NCBI GenBank assembly: GCA_019637195.1
Contig: JAHBWA010000017.1
Span: forward strand, 1 to 64,000
DNA: 64,000 bases
Direction: 5' to 3'
Source of the DNA: Labilithrix sp.
GTDB lineage: Bacteria; Myxococcota_A; Polyangia; Polyangiales; Polyangiaceae
In this document: positions 45,444-55,074 of the stretch, one piece after another
Layout: every line of letters starts with the position of its first letter
How positions within the stretch are numbered: position 1 is the first letter of the stretch
Position numbers and translations under genes: made by a program
The notes under the pieces: model-generated
Databases searched by the model: none
What the model was told of the DNA's origin: nothing
What the model saw: only the letters and a program-made list of their open reading frames with translations

Positions 45444-47042
45444 ATGAGCCAGCTGCTCGCACGCTTCGCCGCGCGCGTGGACGATCCGCGCGTCGCCGTC
45501 CTCGAAGAGCCCCTCGACGCCGGAGCCCACGCCGACGCCGGAGCCGGCGCGCGCTCGTACGCGAGCGTCGTCCGCGGCGCCGTCGCGACCGCCGCGGCGC
45601 TGACGCGCGAGGGCCCGCTCGCGCCCGGCGAGCGCGTCGCCCTGCTCGTCCACCCGAGCGCCGGCTTCGTCTCGGCGTTCTTCGGCGTCCTCCTCGCCGG
45701 CGGCTGCGTCGTGGTCCTCTCCCCGCTGCACCCCGCGCCAGAGACCGCGTACTTCTGCGCGGACGCGGGCGTTCGCACGGTGCTCGCGTCGGCGCCGATG
45801 CGCGAGCTCGCCGCGCCGCTGTCGAGCGCGTACGCGGTCCGCGCGCTCGAGCCGCTCCTCGCGACGCCGGTCGGCGCGGACGCGCGCGCGCTCGGCGCGG
45901 ACGCACGCGCGCTCGCCGAGGCCGTCGCCGAGAGCGCGCCCGCGCTGCAGCTCTACACGAGCGGCACGACCGGCAAGCCGAAGGGCGCCGTGCTCACGCA
46001 CGAGAACATCGGGGTGCAGCAAGAGCTCGTCGGCCGCGCGTGGGGCTTCGCCGAGAGCGACGTCCTCCTGCACGCGCTCCCGCTCCATCACATGCACGGC
46101 CTCGCCATCGCGCTGCTCACCGCGATCGGCGCCGGCGCCGCGACGCGCCTGCGCGCCTTCGACGCGCGGGCCGTGTGGGACGAGATGGCGAGCGCCACGG
46201 TCTTCATGGGCGTCCCCGCGATGTACCACCGGCTCTTCCTCGCGTTCGATGCCGCCACCGACGACGATCGCGCGCGCTGGTCGGCGAGCGCGGCGAAGCT
46301 CCGCCTCGCGACGAGCGGCAGCGCGGCGCTCCCCGTGACGCTGGCCGAGCGGTGGCGCGCCGTGACCGGGACGATCCCGCTCGAGCGCTTCGGCATGACC
46401 GAGATCGGCGTGGGGATCAGCAACGCGCTCCACGGCCCGCGCTTCGCGGGCTCGGTCGGCCTCCCGCTGCCGACCGTCGAGACGAGGATCGTCGGCGAGG
46501 GCCCCGCGCACGGGGACGCCGACGTCGGCGAGCTCTGGATCCGCGGGCCGAGCGTCTTCGCCGGCTACCACCGCAAGGAGGCCGAGACGGCGAGCGCGTT
46601 CGTCCCCGATCCGCGCGGCGGCGCGCCGTGGTTTCGCACGGGCGACACGGTGACACGCGACCCCTCGCTCGAGGGCGCGCCGTTCCGGATCCTCGGCCGG
46701 ACGAGCGTGGATATCCTCAAGAGTGGCGGCTACAAGCTGAGCGCCCTCGAGATCGAGGAGGTGCTGCGCGAGCACGCCGCCGTCGCCGAGGTCGCGGTCG
46801 TCGGCCTCTCGGACGACGCGTGGGGTGAACGTGTCGTGGCGTGCGTGGTTCGGCGCGGTGACGCGGCGTGCGAGGCCGCGGACCTCCGCGCGTTCGTCCG
46901 CGAGCGCCTCGCGCCGTACAAGGTGCCGAAGGACGTCGTCTTTCTGGCGGAGCTCCCGAAGAACGCCCTCGGCAAGGTCGTGAAACCCGAGCTCGTCCGG
47001 CAGCTTCCGGGTCACCTACCTCTCCCCACACCCTCTTCCTGA
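45444..47042 (+). CDS. Malonyl-CoA/acyl-CoA synthetase (MatB-like, ANL superfamily)
   Basis: A 532-residue adenylate-forming enzyme, translated from a strong AGGAGGA site. ANL core motifs: LQLYTSGTTGKPKGAVLTHE (P-loop), ERFGMTEIGVGISNAL, WFRTGDTV and the lysine region near the C-terminus (LPKNALGKVVKPEL). The LPLHHMHGL motif and GRTSVDILKSGGYKLSALEIEE are features of malonyl-CoA synthetases (MatB/ACSF3) rather than long-chain fatty acid enzymes. It would activate malonate or methylmalonate for fatty acid or polyketide building blocks. Substrate is inferred from motifs only. Confidence 0.85.
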   Translation: MSQLLARFAARVDDPRVAVLEEPLDAGAHADAGAGARSYASVVRGAVATAAALTREGPLAPGERVALLVHPSAGFVSAFFGVLLAGGCVVVLSPLHPAPETAYFCADAGVRTVLASAPMRELAAPLSSAYAVRALEPLLATPVGADARALGADARALAEAVAESAPALQLYTSGTTGKPKGAVLTHENIGVQQELVGRAWGFAESDVLLHALPLHHMHGLAIALLTAIGAGAATRLRAFDARAVWDEMASATVFMGVPAMYHRLFLAFDAATDDDRARWSASAAKLRLATSGSAALPVTLAERWRAVTGTIPLERFGMTEIGVGISNALHGPRFAGSVGLPLPTVETRIVGEGPAHGDADVGELWIRGPSVFAGYHRKEAETASAFVPDPRGGAPWFRTGDTVTRDPSLEGAPFRILGRTSVDILKSGGYKLSALEIEEVLREHAAVAEVAVVGLSDDAWGERVVACVVRRGDAACEAADLRAFVRERLAPYKVPKDVVFLAELPKNALGKVVKPELVRQLPGHLPLPTPSS

Positions 47043-47095
47043 GACGCGGTCGTATCGTTGCGAGGTCGCGCGGTTGCGCTAGGTTCCGCGCGCCC

Positions 47096-47974
47096 ATGCT
47101 CGCGCCCCGCACCTTCCTCGTCCTTGGCCTGATGGCAACGCTCGCCGGCTGCGCTTCGAGCGCGGAGCGCAAGGGCTTCGACGAGACGAAGCCGCCCGGC
47201 GGCGAGGGCGAGCCCCCGGCGCCGAGCCCGAGCGGCGACTTCGGCACGGAGCCCCCGCCCGACGCGCCCGACCTGCCCGAGGTGCACGAGGTCTTCGGCC
47301 AGAGCGCGACCACGCTCTACAAGCTCGAGCCCGCGACGAAGGCCGTCACGGTCGTCGGCGACTTCAAGGGCTGCGAGCGGATCATCGACATCGCGCTCGA
47401 CGAAAAGTCGACGCTCTACGCCGTCTCGGACCACACGCTCTACACGGTCGACAAGAACACCGCGGTCTGCACGGAGCTCCACAGCGGAGATTACCCGAAC
47501 TCGCTCTCGTTCGTCCCGAAGGGCACGCTCGACGCGAACGAGGAGGCGCTCGTCGGCTACGACGGAGGGGACTACGTCCGCATCGACGTGAAGGACGGCT
47601 CGCGCCGCGTGGTCGGCAAGCTCGGCGGCAACCTCGTCTCGAGCGGCGACATCGCCTCGGTGAAGGGCGGCAAGACCTTCCTCACCGTGAAGGGCGGCAG
47701 CTGCAACACCTTCGACTGCCTCGTGGAGATCGATCCCGCGACGGGCAAGATGCTCAAGAACTGGGGCTCGGTCGAGCACAAGAAGGTGTTCGGCCTCTCG
47801 TTCTGGGGCGGCAACGTCTACGGCTTCAACGAGGAGGGCAAGCTCTTCGAGGTCGTCTTCGGCACGAGCTCGATCACCACGACGACGATCCCGATCCCGC
47901 AGAAGCCGGCCGACCTCTCGTTCTGGGGCGCCGGCTCCTCGACCTCCGCCCCGCTCGTCGCCGAGCCGCAGTGA
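47096..47974 (+). CDS. Lipoprotein with beta-propeller-like repeats
   Basis: A 292-residue lipoprotein. MLAPRTFLVLGLMATLAGCAS is a signal peptide with lipobox. After a Pro/Glu/Gly linker, repeated short strands such as TTLYKLEPATKAVTVVGDF, STLYAVSDHTLYTVDKN and CLVEIDPATGKMLKNWGS follow each other, as in WD/NHL-type propellers, with two near-identical LSFWGGNVYGF and LSFWGAGSS segments. No catalytic site is seen. It probably has a binding function on the cell surface. It starts 53 bases after the synthetase gene on the same strand but has no obvious link to it. Confidence 0.75.
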   Translation: MLAPRTFLVLGLMATLAGCASSAERKGFDETKPPGGEGEPPAPSPSGDFGTEPPPDAPDLPEVHEVFGQSATTLYKLEPATKAVTVVGDFKGCERIIDIALDEKSTLYAVSDHTLYTVDKNTAVCTELHSGDYPNSLSFVPKGTLDANEEALVGYDGGDYVRIDVKDGSRRVVGKLGGNLVSSGDIASVKGGKTFLTVKGGSCNTFDCLVEIDPATGKMLKNWGSVEHKKVFGLSFWGGNVYGFNEEGKLFEVVFGTSSITTTTIPIPQKPADLSFWGAGSSTSAPLVAEPQ

Positions 47975-48218
47975 CCTGACGCGCGCGCCGCCGCGGGAGC
48001 CACCGGATCGGCCCGCCGCAGGGTTGGACGCCCCGTCGCCAGAGCCGGCCGCGACGATCTCGTCGCTCCCCGCAAGGTCGACGAGCGGTCGGCGGACGTC
48101 GGAGAACCGGGGGACAAATCGTTGAGGACATGTGCATCCGGTCCCTCGGCGGAGAAAGGTGCTCGGCCGACGGCCGCGCGGCATCGCGTCTCGCGGCCGA
48201 GTGCGCTAACCCGATGCG

Positions 48219-50996
48219 ATGCGCTTCCTGACCTATGCCGATCTGACGGTACCGAAGCGGCTCTCGCCGTCCTTCGAGAAGGTCCGCGCTGCGATCGAGC
48301 GCGACGATCTCCGCAGCGCGGACGTGAAGAAGCTCTCCGAGCAAGGAGGGTTCTTCCGGGCGCGTCTCGACTACGACAGCCGGCTGCTCGTCCAGTTCGT
48401 CCGGCACCCCGGAGGTGAGAGGGCGTGCCTCGCGCTCGAGGTGATCGAGCAGCACGCCTACGATCGCTCGCGCTTCCTGCGCGGCGCGCGCGTCGACGAG
48501 ACGAAGGTGGTCGAGGCCGAGGTCGCGACGCCCGAGGCGATCGGCGCCGCAGCTGGCCCCATCCGCTACCTCGGCGCGCGCCCCGAGTTCCACGTCCTCG
48601 ACAAGCCGCTGTCGTTCGACGCGCGCCAGGAGGAGCTCCGCCGCCTGCCGCCGCCGCTCATCATGGTCGGCTGCGCCGGGAGCGGCAAGACCGCGCTGAC
48701 CCTGACGAAGCTCCGCGCGCTGTCCGGCGACGTGCTCTACGTCACGCAGTCGGCCTTCCTCGCCGAGAACGCGGCCGCGCTGTACTTCTCGCACGGCTAC
48801 GAGAACGCGCGCCAGAGCGTCGACTTCCTCAGCTTCCGCAAGCTCCTCGAGTCGATCGAGGTGCCGAAGGGGCGAGCGGTCACGATGCAGGACTTCCAGC
48901 CCTTCTTCGAGCGGCACCGCTCCTCGGTTCGGTTCACGAACGCGCACGCGCTCTTCGAGGAGCTCCGCGGTGTGCTCTCGGCGTCGCCCGACGGTCCGCT
49001 CTCCGAGGCGGAGTACGTGGCGCTCGGCGTCCGCCAGTCGATGTATCCGCCGGAGCAGCGCGCCGCCGTCCACCAGATGTTCTCGAAGTACCGGACTTGG
49101 CTCGAGGACAGCGGCCTCTACGACCCGAGCCTGCTCGCGCACGCCTACCGAGCGCGCGCCGAGCCGCGCTACGACGCGGTCGTCGTCGACGAGATCCAGG
49201 ATCTGACGAACGCCGAGCTCGCGCTCGTGCTGGCGACGCTGAAGGATCCGCGCGCGTTCATGCTGTGCGGCGACGCGAACCAGATCGTCCACCCGAACTT
49301 CTTCTCGTGGTCGAAGGTGAAGTCGCTCTTCTACTCCGAGGAGGCCGCCGCGCTCGAGGCGCCCATCCACGTCCTCGACGCGAACTACCGCAGCAGCAAG
49401 ACCGTCTGCGCGCTCGCCAACACGCTGCTCAAGATCAAGAACGCGCGCTTCGGATCGGTCGACAAGGAGAGCACCGCGCTCGTGAGGCCCGTCGCCGACG
49501 TCGACGGCAGGGTGGCGGGTCTGGTCAAGAAGGACGCCGTCCTCCGCGCCCTCGACGCGCAGACCCGCGGCTCCGCGCGCGTCGCCGTCATCGTCCTCAC
49601 GGGCGAGCAAAAGGCCGAGGCGAGGCGGCGCTTCTCGACGCCGCTGGTGTTCTCGGTGCACGAGGCGAAGGGCCTCGAGTACGACTCCGTCATCCTCTAC
49701 GACATCGTGTCGAGCGAGCGCGCCGCCTACCGAGAGCTCACGAGCGGCGTCACGCAGGCGGACATCGACACCGACGCGCTGGCGTACTCACGGGCGAAGG
49801 ACAAGAGCGACAAGTCGCTCGAGGCCTACAAGTTCTTCGTCAACGCCCTCTACGTCGCCGTCACGCGCGCGGTGGAGACGGTGTACATCGTCGAGAGCGA
49901 CGACGCGCACCCGCTCTTCGGACTCCTGCGGGTCACGTTCTCCGAGGACGTCTCGCGGTTCACGGCGAAGGCGTCGACCGTGGAGGAGTGGCAGAAGGAG
50001 GCGCGGAAGCTCGAGCTCCAGGGCAAGACGGAGCAGGCCGAGGCGATCCGCCGGACGATCCTGCGCGTCACGCCGGTCCCGTGGACGGTGCTCCACGGCG
50101 CGGAGCTCGACGACACGATCGACAAGGCGCTCGCTCCGAAGAGCGTCTTCAACAAGGCGAAGCGCCTGCTGCACGAGCTCGGCGCGTTCCACGAGCTCCC
50201 GCCGATCACCCGCGCCGTCGAGCTCCGAGGCGACTACCGGCCGCCGCGGCCCTACGCCAAGACGGTCGAGGCGGTCCAGGAGCGCCAGTTCGAGATCTAT
50301 CGCGAGGCGAGCCGCGACGGCGCGTCGAAGGTAGAGGCGGACATCGGCCGCTACGGGCTCGAGCACCGGAACATGATGTCGCTCACGCCGCTGATGATGG
50401 CCGCCTGGGCCGGCAACGTCCCCTTGGTCGAGCGCATCGTCGAGCGCGGCGGCCGCGTCGACGCCGTGGATGCCTTCGGGCGAATGCCGCTGCACTTCGC
50501 GCTCCGCGGCGCCTTCCTGAGCGAGGTCTTCGCGAAGGACAAGCTCGGCGCGCTCTACGAGCTGCTCTGCCCGACGGGCCTCGACCTCGAGGTCGACGGG
50601 CGGCTCGTGCGCCTCGCCCGCAGCCAGGGCGAGTTCTTCGTCCTGTCGGCGATGCTCGCGCTCTTCCACCGGCTCTACGATCGCTTCGGCCAGCGCCGCG
50701 GCGGGTTCGGCGCCTCGATGCTGAGCGACGCGATCCTCGAGGCGTTCCCGCGGAGCGTGCTGCCGGAGGAGCGCCGCCGCCGCGTCTACTGGAACGGCGT
50801 GCTCGCGCGCGCCGAGGAGGGCTCGACGTACCGTCCCGCCCGCAAGCTATGGCGCCGCGAGCGCGTGGGGCACTACGCGCCGAGCGCCTCGACGCGGCTC
50901 CGGACGCTCGACGACACCGGCGCCGAGACGTTCCAGCGGCTGCGCGACCTCCTCCGGATCGGCTTCCTCGACGAGCTCGGCGTGATGCGCGGGTGA
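48219..50996 (+). CDS. ParE-like / UvrD-type helicase / ankyrin-repeat fusion protein
   Basis: A 925-residue protein from ATG 48219. Residues 1-95 resemble a RelE/ParE toxin fold (SEQGGFFRARLDYDSRLLVQF then EVIEQHAYDRSRFL). Residues ~120-600 are a superfamily 1A helicase core: MVGCAGSGKTALTLTKL (Walker A), VVVDEIQDLTNAEL (Walker B), FMLCGDANQIVH, VHEAKGLEYDSVIL and NALYVAVTRA. Residues ~690-770 carry ankyrin-type repeats (SLTPLMMAAWAGNVPLVERIVE, FGRMPLHFALRGA). The final ~150 residues are unassigned. The N-terminal histidine or arginine pattern of active ParE toxins cannot be judged. Such composition suits a conflict or stress system; none is known to me with this order. Confidence 0.8.
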   Translation: MRFLTYADLTVPKRLSPSFEKVRAAIERDDLRSADVKKLSEQGGFFRARLDYDSRLLVQFVRHPGGERACLALEVIEQHAYDRSRFLRGARVDETKVVEAEVATPEAIGAAAGPIRYLGARPEFHVLDKPLSFDARQEELRRLPPPLIMVGCAGSGKTALTLTKLRALSGDVLYVTQSAFLAENAAALYFSHGYENARQSVDFLSFRKLLESIEVPKGRAVTMQDFQPFFERHRSSVRFTNAHALFEELRGVLSASPDGPLSEAEYVALGVRQSMYPPEQRAAVHQMFSKYRTWLEDSGLYDPSLLAHAYRARAEPRYDAVVVDEIQDLTNAELALVLATLKDPRAFMLCGDANQIVHPNFFSWSKVKSLFYSEEAAALEAPIHVLDANYRSSKTVCALANTLLKIKNARFGSVDKESTALVRPVADVDGRVAGLVKKDAVLRALDAQTRGSARVAVIVLTGEQKAEARRRFSTPLVFSVHEAKGLEYDSVILYDIVSSERAAYRELTSGVTQADIDTDALAYSRAKDKSDKSLEAYKFFVNALYVAVTRAVETVYIVESDDAHPLFGLLRVTFSEDVSRFTAKASTVEEWQKEARKLELQGKTEQAEAIRRTILRVTPVPWTVLHGAELDDTIDKALAPKSVFNKAKRLLHELGAFHELPPITRAVELRGDYRPPRPYAKTVEAVQERQFEIYREASRDGASKVEADIGRYGLEHRNMMSLTPLMMAAWAGNVPLVERIVERGGRVDAVDAFGRMPLHFALRGAFLSEVFAKDKLGALYELLCPTGLDLEVDGRLVRLARSQGEFFVLSAMLALFHRLYDRFGQRRGGFGASMLSDAILEAFPRSVLPEERRRRVYWNGVLARAEEGSTYRPARKLWRRERVGHYAPSASTRLRTLDDTGAETFQRLRDLLRIGFLDELGVMRG

Positions 50997-51008
50997 GCTG
51001 GCGCGGGC

Positions 51009-51570
51009 CTACTTCGCCCAGAGACCGGCGAGCTCGAGCTCGACCTCGGCGAACGGGTCGACGCGCACCTTCTCGTCGTCGTACCAGGTCCCGAGGAGGA
51101 GCCAGCGCGTTCCCTCCAGGCTGAAGGCCTCGAGCGTCCTCGCGATCGGATCGACGAGGCCACGCGTGCGCGACGTGCTCTCGCGCGTAGATGGGCAGCT
51201 TCTCCGCGCGGTCGACGGCGGCCGTCGACCGCGCCAGCACCTCGCACACCCAGTCGGGCGCGAGCTCGAAGGCTGGAGCGTCCGGAAGCTCCGGCATCCG
51301 GTCGCGGCGCCAGCCGGCAAGGTCGGGCACCAGGACATCCCCGTGCAGGTGAAGCTCGGGCTCGTCGAGGAGGACCCACCCGCCGGGGCCGCCCTTGCCT
51401 CGATCGAACGGGCCTCCAAGGTCCATTCCGAGCCGCGACGATGCGCGCGCGTGCAGCGACGCTGGCCGAGGGTGCGTCACCAGCGTGCCGTCGATGATCT
51501 CGGCGACGAGGTGCTCGGGTACGGCGAGCAGCTCTTCGTAGGTCGCACGTCGCTTGGCCGGATCGCCCAT
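51009..51570 (-). pseudogene. Uma2-family (DUF820) gene with a single-base frameshift
   Basis: Starts at ATG 51570 (MGDPAKRRATYEELLAVPEH) and reads as a good Uma2 protein through VPDLAGWRRDRMPEL and PDWVCEVLARSTAAVDRAEKLPIYAREHVAHAW. The next expected words, LVDPIARTLEAFSLEG, are in another frame and continue to a normal end at 51009. One extra C at 51158-51159 on the minus strand (two Cs where one would restore the frame) is the whole defect. It may be a recent mutation, a phase-variation site or an assembly error. Catalytic Asp and Glu-x-Leu/Lys positions precede the break. Confidence 0.85.
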
Positions 51571-51850
51571 CGCTCCAACGTAGCGTCAGTGCGAGAGGAG
51601 CGCTCGCGGGGTCCGCCTCGCGGCGGCCTGATATCGCACCCTCACCTGCCCCAGCGCATCGCACGCAGGCGTCGAGCGCAGACGCCCGAGCGTGCGATGA
51701 TGAGCATCGCGAAGCCTGAATGCGCCGGTCAGGGAGAAATTCGTCGAGCGGCGTGACCCATACGTGACCGACGAAGCGACAAATCCGGGACGTTCGTTGG
51801 AACTCGTTCACGGAGGGTGGTGGCCATGAACAGCAAAGAAGCGCCTCGGC

Positions 51851-54439
51851 TTGTTCCGCACGCAGCGAGGGCGCGCCGCGCCCCCCGCGGTTCAGTCACA
51901 CTGGATTCCGTTCCGAGCGCTACTCCTCATCGCCACGTTGATCGCGCTCGGCGCGGCCTGCGACTCGGGTGCCCACCCGGCGCGTCTCGGCGAGAGCAGA
52001 TCGCCGCTGAGCGAGGTCCCCGGACCGACCGTGTGCAACGAGGGGATCGGCCCAGGTGAGTGCAAGACCGTCGCCGTGCCGACCGCGAGCTTCGGCCACG
52101 CGCTCGACGGTGTGCGCCAGCCCCTCGAGTACTACGGCGCTCTCCGGCTGCCGCTCGCGAACCTCGTGCAGATGAGGACGGGCGGCGAGGTGCTCGTCAC
52201 CCTCGACCCGGACATGCAGACGCTGCGGATCTTCGCGTCCAACATCCCCGTGTCAGCCGCCACGCCGACGCTCGCGTTCTTCGTCGACGGCGACCGCTTC
52301 GCCTCAGGAACGAACGTCTCGACCGCGGACATCGGGATCGAGGTCACCCCGTCGTTGGGGACGGCGACGCGCCTCAGGCCCACGTCGTGGGGCTGGGAGT
52401 ACGACTCGGAGTCGTACGAAGCCGTCTCGGTCTTTCACGGCTCGACCACGGACATCGAGCTGGAGCTCGACGTCTCATCGATGGTCGTTGGTGGAACGAG
52501 CGACGAGCCCGCGCTCGGGCTCGCGGTCGCGCTCGGCGGTGGTGAGTTTCCCCTCAGCGGTGCGCTCCCCGAGCGGGTCTTCTACGAGACCCCAGCGCAG
52601 CCGTTCTATGAGAGCTACGCGTTTCGTCCGAACTTCCTCACGCTCCTCTTCGAGCCCACGCTCGGCGTCCCGCTGTCGGTCGCGACGTGGAACGTCCACC
52701 GCTTCAGCCCGTTCATGCGAACGGTGCTCTCCCTTCCAAACGCCTTCGACGACAGCACCGTCCCTGTCGAGGACGTCGGCGACGCCCTGGCCACCTACGA
52801 CATCGTCGGCCTTCAAGAGCTCTGGGACCCGGATCAAGCGCTGGCGCTCATCGCAGCTGCCAACGCGCGTCGCGCGACGCTCTCCGCGGGCGATCCCGAC
52901 CGGTACCTGCCGGGCCCGTACTACGTCTACGGTCCGCCAAACCATCCGCCTAACGTGCTGGGACAGACCCTCGGCACCTCGGGCTTCCCGGACAACTCGA
53001 GCGACGGCGGAACGTACATCCTCTCCGTCTATCCGTTCGCTGCGACGGACTACAAGGTCTATGACAGTTGCCGCGGCGAGGATTGCTACAAGGCGAAGGG
53101 CGTCCAGTGGGCACGGATCGCCCTCGGCGCGCCGAACGCGAAGAACCAGGACTGCCGGGTGCTCGACAGCGAGGACGGCGAGATCCCCGACGGATGCAGG
53201 GACAAGCCGAGCGGTGACCTCTTCATCGACGTCTTCAACACCCACCTCCACGCCGAGCCGGCCGTCTGCGAAGCGCCGGCGCTCCTTGCGCAGCTCGCCG
53301 CCGCGATGACCTTTGCTCCGGTTCAAGCGCCGTTCTTCGGGCTCCTCGCGCAGTCCGAGTTCTATTGCGCCTTCCGGACGAACAACGGCGTCCGTCGAGA
53401 TCAGCTCGATCAGCTCGCCGGCTTCGTCGACGCTCACGCCGACCGGCGGAGACCCGCGCTGATCATGGGCGACCTCAACGTGAACGGGGCGACGGGCGCC
53501 GAGGCCGAGTACAGCGACATGCTCACGCGGCTCGGGATGGGGACGGCCGCGGCCCCGATCCCGCTGAACGACTGGCCGACGGCGTACACGTGGGACATCG
53601 ACATGCCCGACCTCGCCGTCGAGCAAGGCGCGCTCCCGGCGATCACGTCGCCCGGCTCGGCCGAGCGCCTCGACTACATCCTCGCGAAGGTCTACCCGGA
53701 GGGGCGAGACTACGAGACCGCCCACTTCGCGCTGCGCCGCAAGGGATTCGACGGCTTCGGAGGCAACGATCCCGTCTGGAGCACGATCCCGACGACGCTC
53801 TCGGATCATCAGCTCGTCGGCGCGGAGCTCTCGCTCACGCAGCTCTTCGTTCCGGGGCGCTACCACCCGACCTGGCCTCACGAGGTCACCTTCCGGGTCG
53901 TGAGCCAGGACTCGACCGGGATCAGCGACTGCTGGGGCTGCGGGCAGCTCGACACCTATGCGTGGATCACCGGCTTCCGCGTCGACCCAGCGGAGAACCT
54001 GGACCAGCGCACGCACTTCAAGACGAGCGAGTGCACGGACAGGTGGACGACGCACGTGAACACGAACGCCTGCATGCACGGCTGGTACTGGTCGTCGTTC
54101 GACATGACGCCTCCAAACGACAACGGGCGGCCGTGGACGGGCCACCGCTTCGAGGTCGCGCTCTGGGACCACGACACGACCTCCGGCGACGATCACCTGC
54201 CGATCATGTCCGCCGGCAACGACGCTGCCGTCAGCATCGACTGGCCTACGGGAGCGATCACGATGCGGAGCGTGGTCGGAGACTTCCCGGCCGGCTGGAC
54301 CGACTTCACGCTGACGGATCTGAGCCCGGTGCAGCGGTGCACGCGCACGGCGCGCGCGAACGTCTGCTGGGAGCTGACCGTGCTCGAGGCAACGGCCGTG
54401 CTTCAGCACAAGCTGTTGAGCGGAGATCACGATGACTGA
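51851..54439 (+). CDS. Secreted endonuclease/exonuclease/phosphatase-family lipoprotein
   Basis: An 862-residue lipoprotein with a lipobox (LIALGAACDSG). Its middle third is an EEP-superfamily hydrolase: VATWNVHRF, YDIVGLQELWD, NTHLHAEP, IMGDLNVNG, RLDYILAKV and SDHQLVGAEL give the full set of metal and catalytic residues, closest in layout to neutral sphingomyelinases/phospholipases C. The first ~280 residues and last ~180 are extra domains I cannot name. The only in-frame start is TTG 51851 with a poor ribosome-binding site; an ATG at 51826 with GGAGGG lies in another frame (see findings). It heads a run of four co-directional secreted-protein genes. Confidence 0.85.
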   Translation: MFRTQRGRAAPPAVQSHWIPFRALLLIATLIALGAACDSGAHPARLGESRSPLSEVPGPTVCNEGIGPGECKTVAVPTASFGHALDGVRQPLEYYGALRLPLANLVQMRTGGEVLVTLDPDMQTLRIFASNIPVSAATPTLAFFVDGDRFASGTNVSTADIGIEVTPSLGTATRLRPTSWGWEYDSESYEAVSVFHGSTTDIELELDVSSMVVGGTSDEPALGLAVALGGGEFPLSGALPERVFYETPAQPFYESYAFRPNFLTLLFEPTLGVPLSVATWNVHRFSPFMRTVLSLPNAFDDSTVPVEDVGDALATYDIVGLQELWDPDQALALIAAANARRATLSAGDPDRYLPGPYYVYGPPNHPPNVLGQTLGTSGFPDNSSDGGTYILSVYPFAATDYKVYDSCRGEDCYKAKGVQWARIALGAPNAKNQDCRVLDSEDGEIPDGCRDKPSGDLFIDVFNTHLHAEPAVCEAPALLAQLAAAMTFAPVQAPFFGLLAQSEFYCAFRTNNGVRRDQLDQLAGFVDAHADRRRPALIMGDLNVNGATGAEAEYSDMLTRLGMGTAAAPIPLNDWPTAYTWDIDMPDLAVEQGALPAITSPGSAERLDYILAKVYPEGRDYETAHFALRRKGFDGFGGNDPVWSTIPTTLSDHQLVGAELSLTQLFVPGRYHPTWPHEVTFRVVSQDSTGISDCWGCGQLDTYAWITGFRVDPAENLDQRTHFKTSECTDRWTTHVNTNACMHGWYWSSFDMTPPNDNGRPWTGHRFEVALWDHDTTSGDDHLPIMSAGNDAAVSIDWPTGAITMRSVVGDFPAGWTDFTLTDLSPVQRCTRTARANVCWELTVLEATAVLQHKLLSGDHDD

Positions 54440-55058
54440 GACATCGACACGACGAACACGCGCGGCCGTCGTCGTCGCCAGCCTCGTGGCAGCCGCCCTC
54501 GTCGGCGGCTGCGACGACGGCGACGGCGCCAACGGCGACGGCAGCGGCGCCCCGAGCTGCGCGCGCGCCTGCGCCACGGTCGACCGCTGCGAGACGGAGC
54601 TCGGGCGCGCGTTCGACACCGCGAGCTGCGAGCAGCAGTGCCCCGAAGAGCTCGCGGGTCGCGGCCACCTCCACGCGCAGGTGGCCGACGGCCTCTTCCG
54701 GATCCTCGCGACGCCGCCCGACGAGCGCTGCGAGGTGCTCAACGGCCGAGGCGGCTGGGGCTTCGGCATCATCTACGCGCGCGGCTACCTCGGGATGCCC
54801 GGCCGCGACGAGAACAGACGCTGCGCCGAGAAGGACAATGAGGTCTGTTCGGGAGACGTCGGGGTGCTGGCGTCGGCGTGCTTCGTCCGCATCTACGCGC
54901 GGCCCGAGACGGTCTGGGCGAGCGCCGCGCCCTGCTTCGACAAGAGCTACGAGGGCGAGGTCTCGGCGTGCGGCGCGTACTTCGCGTGCCTCAACGACGC
55001 GATCGGTCCAGCGAGCCGCGGGCAGCCGTGGCTCGGCGCCTCGCTCGCGGAGCAGTGA
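54432..55058 (+). CDS. Cys-rich lipoprotein
   Basis: A 208-residue lipoprotein; its ATG lies inside the end of the previous gene (8-base overlap) after a GGAG site. Signal and lipobox: VVVASLVAAALVGGCDDG. The mature part has about ten cysteines, including CARACATVDRCETELG, CEQQCPEELAG and SACGAYFACLND, suggesting a helical disulfide-rich domain. No known family. Overlap with the EEP lipoprotein gene means coupled translation, and the two products may work together on the cell surface. Confidence 0.75.
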   Translation: MTETSTRRTRAAVVVASLVAAALVGGCDDGDGANGDGSGAPSCARACATVDRCETELGRAFDTASCEQQCPEELAGRGHLHAQVADGLFRILATPPDERCEVLNGRGGWGFGIIYARGYLGMPGRDENRRCAEKDNEVCSGDVGVLASACFVRIYARPETVWASAAPCFDKSYEGEVSACGAYFACLNDAIGPASRGQPWLGASLAEQ

Positions 55059-55074
55059 GGCGGAGGCGCGGCGC

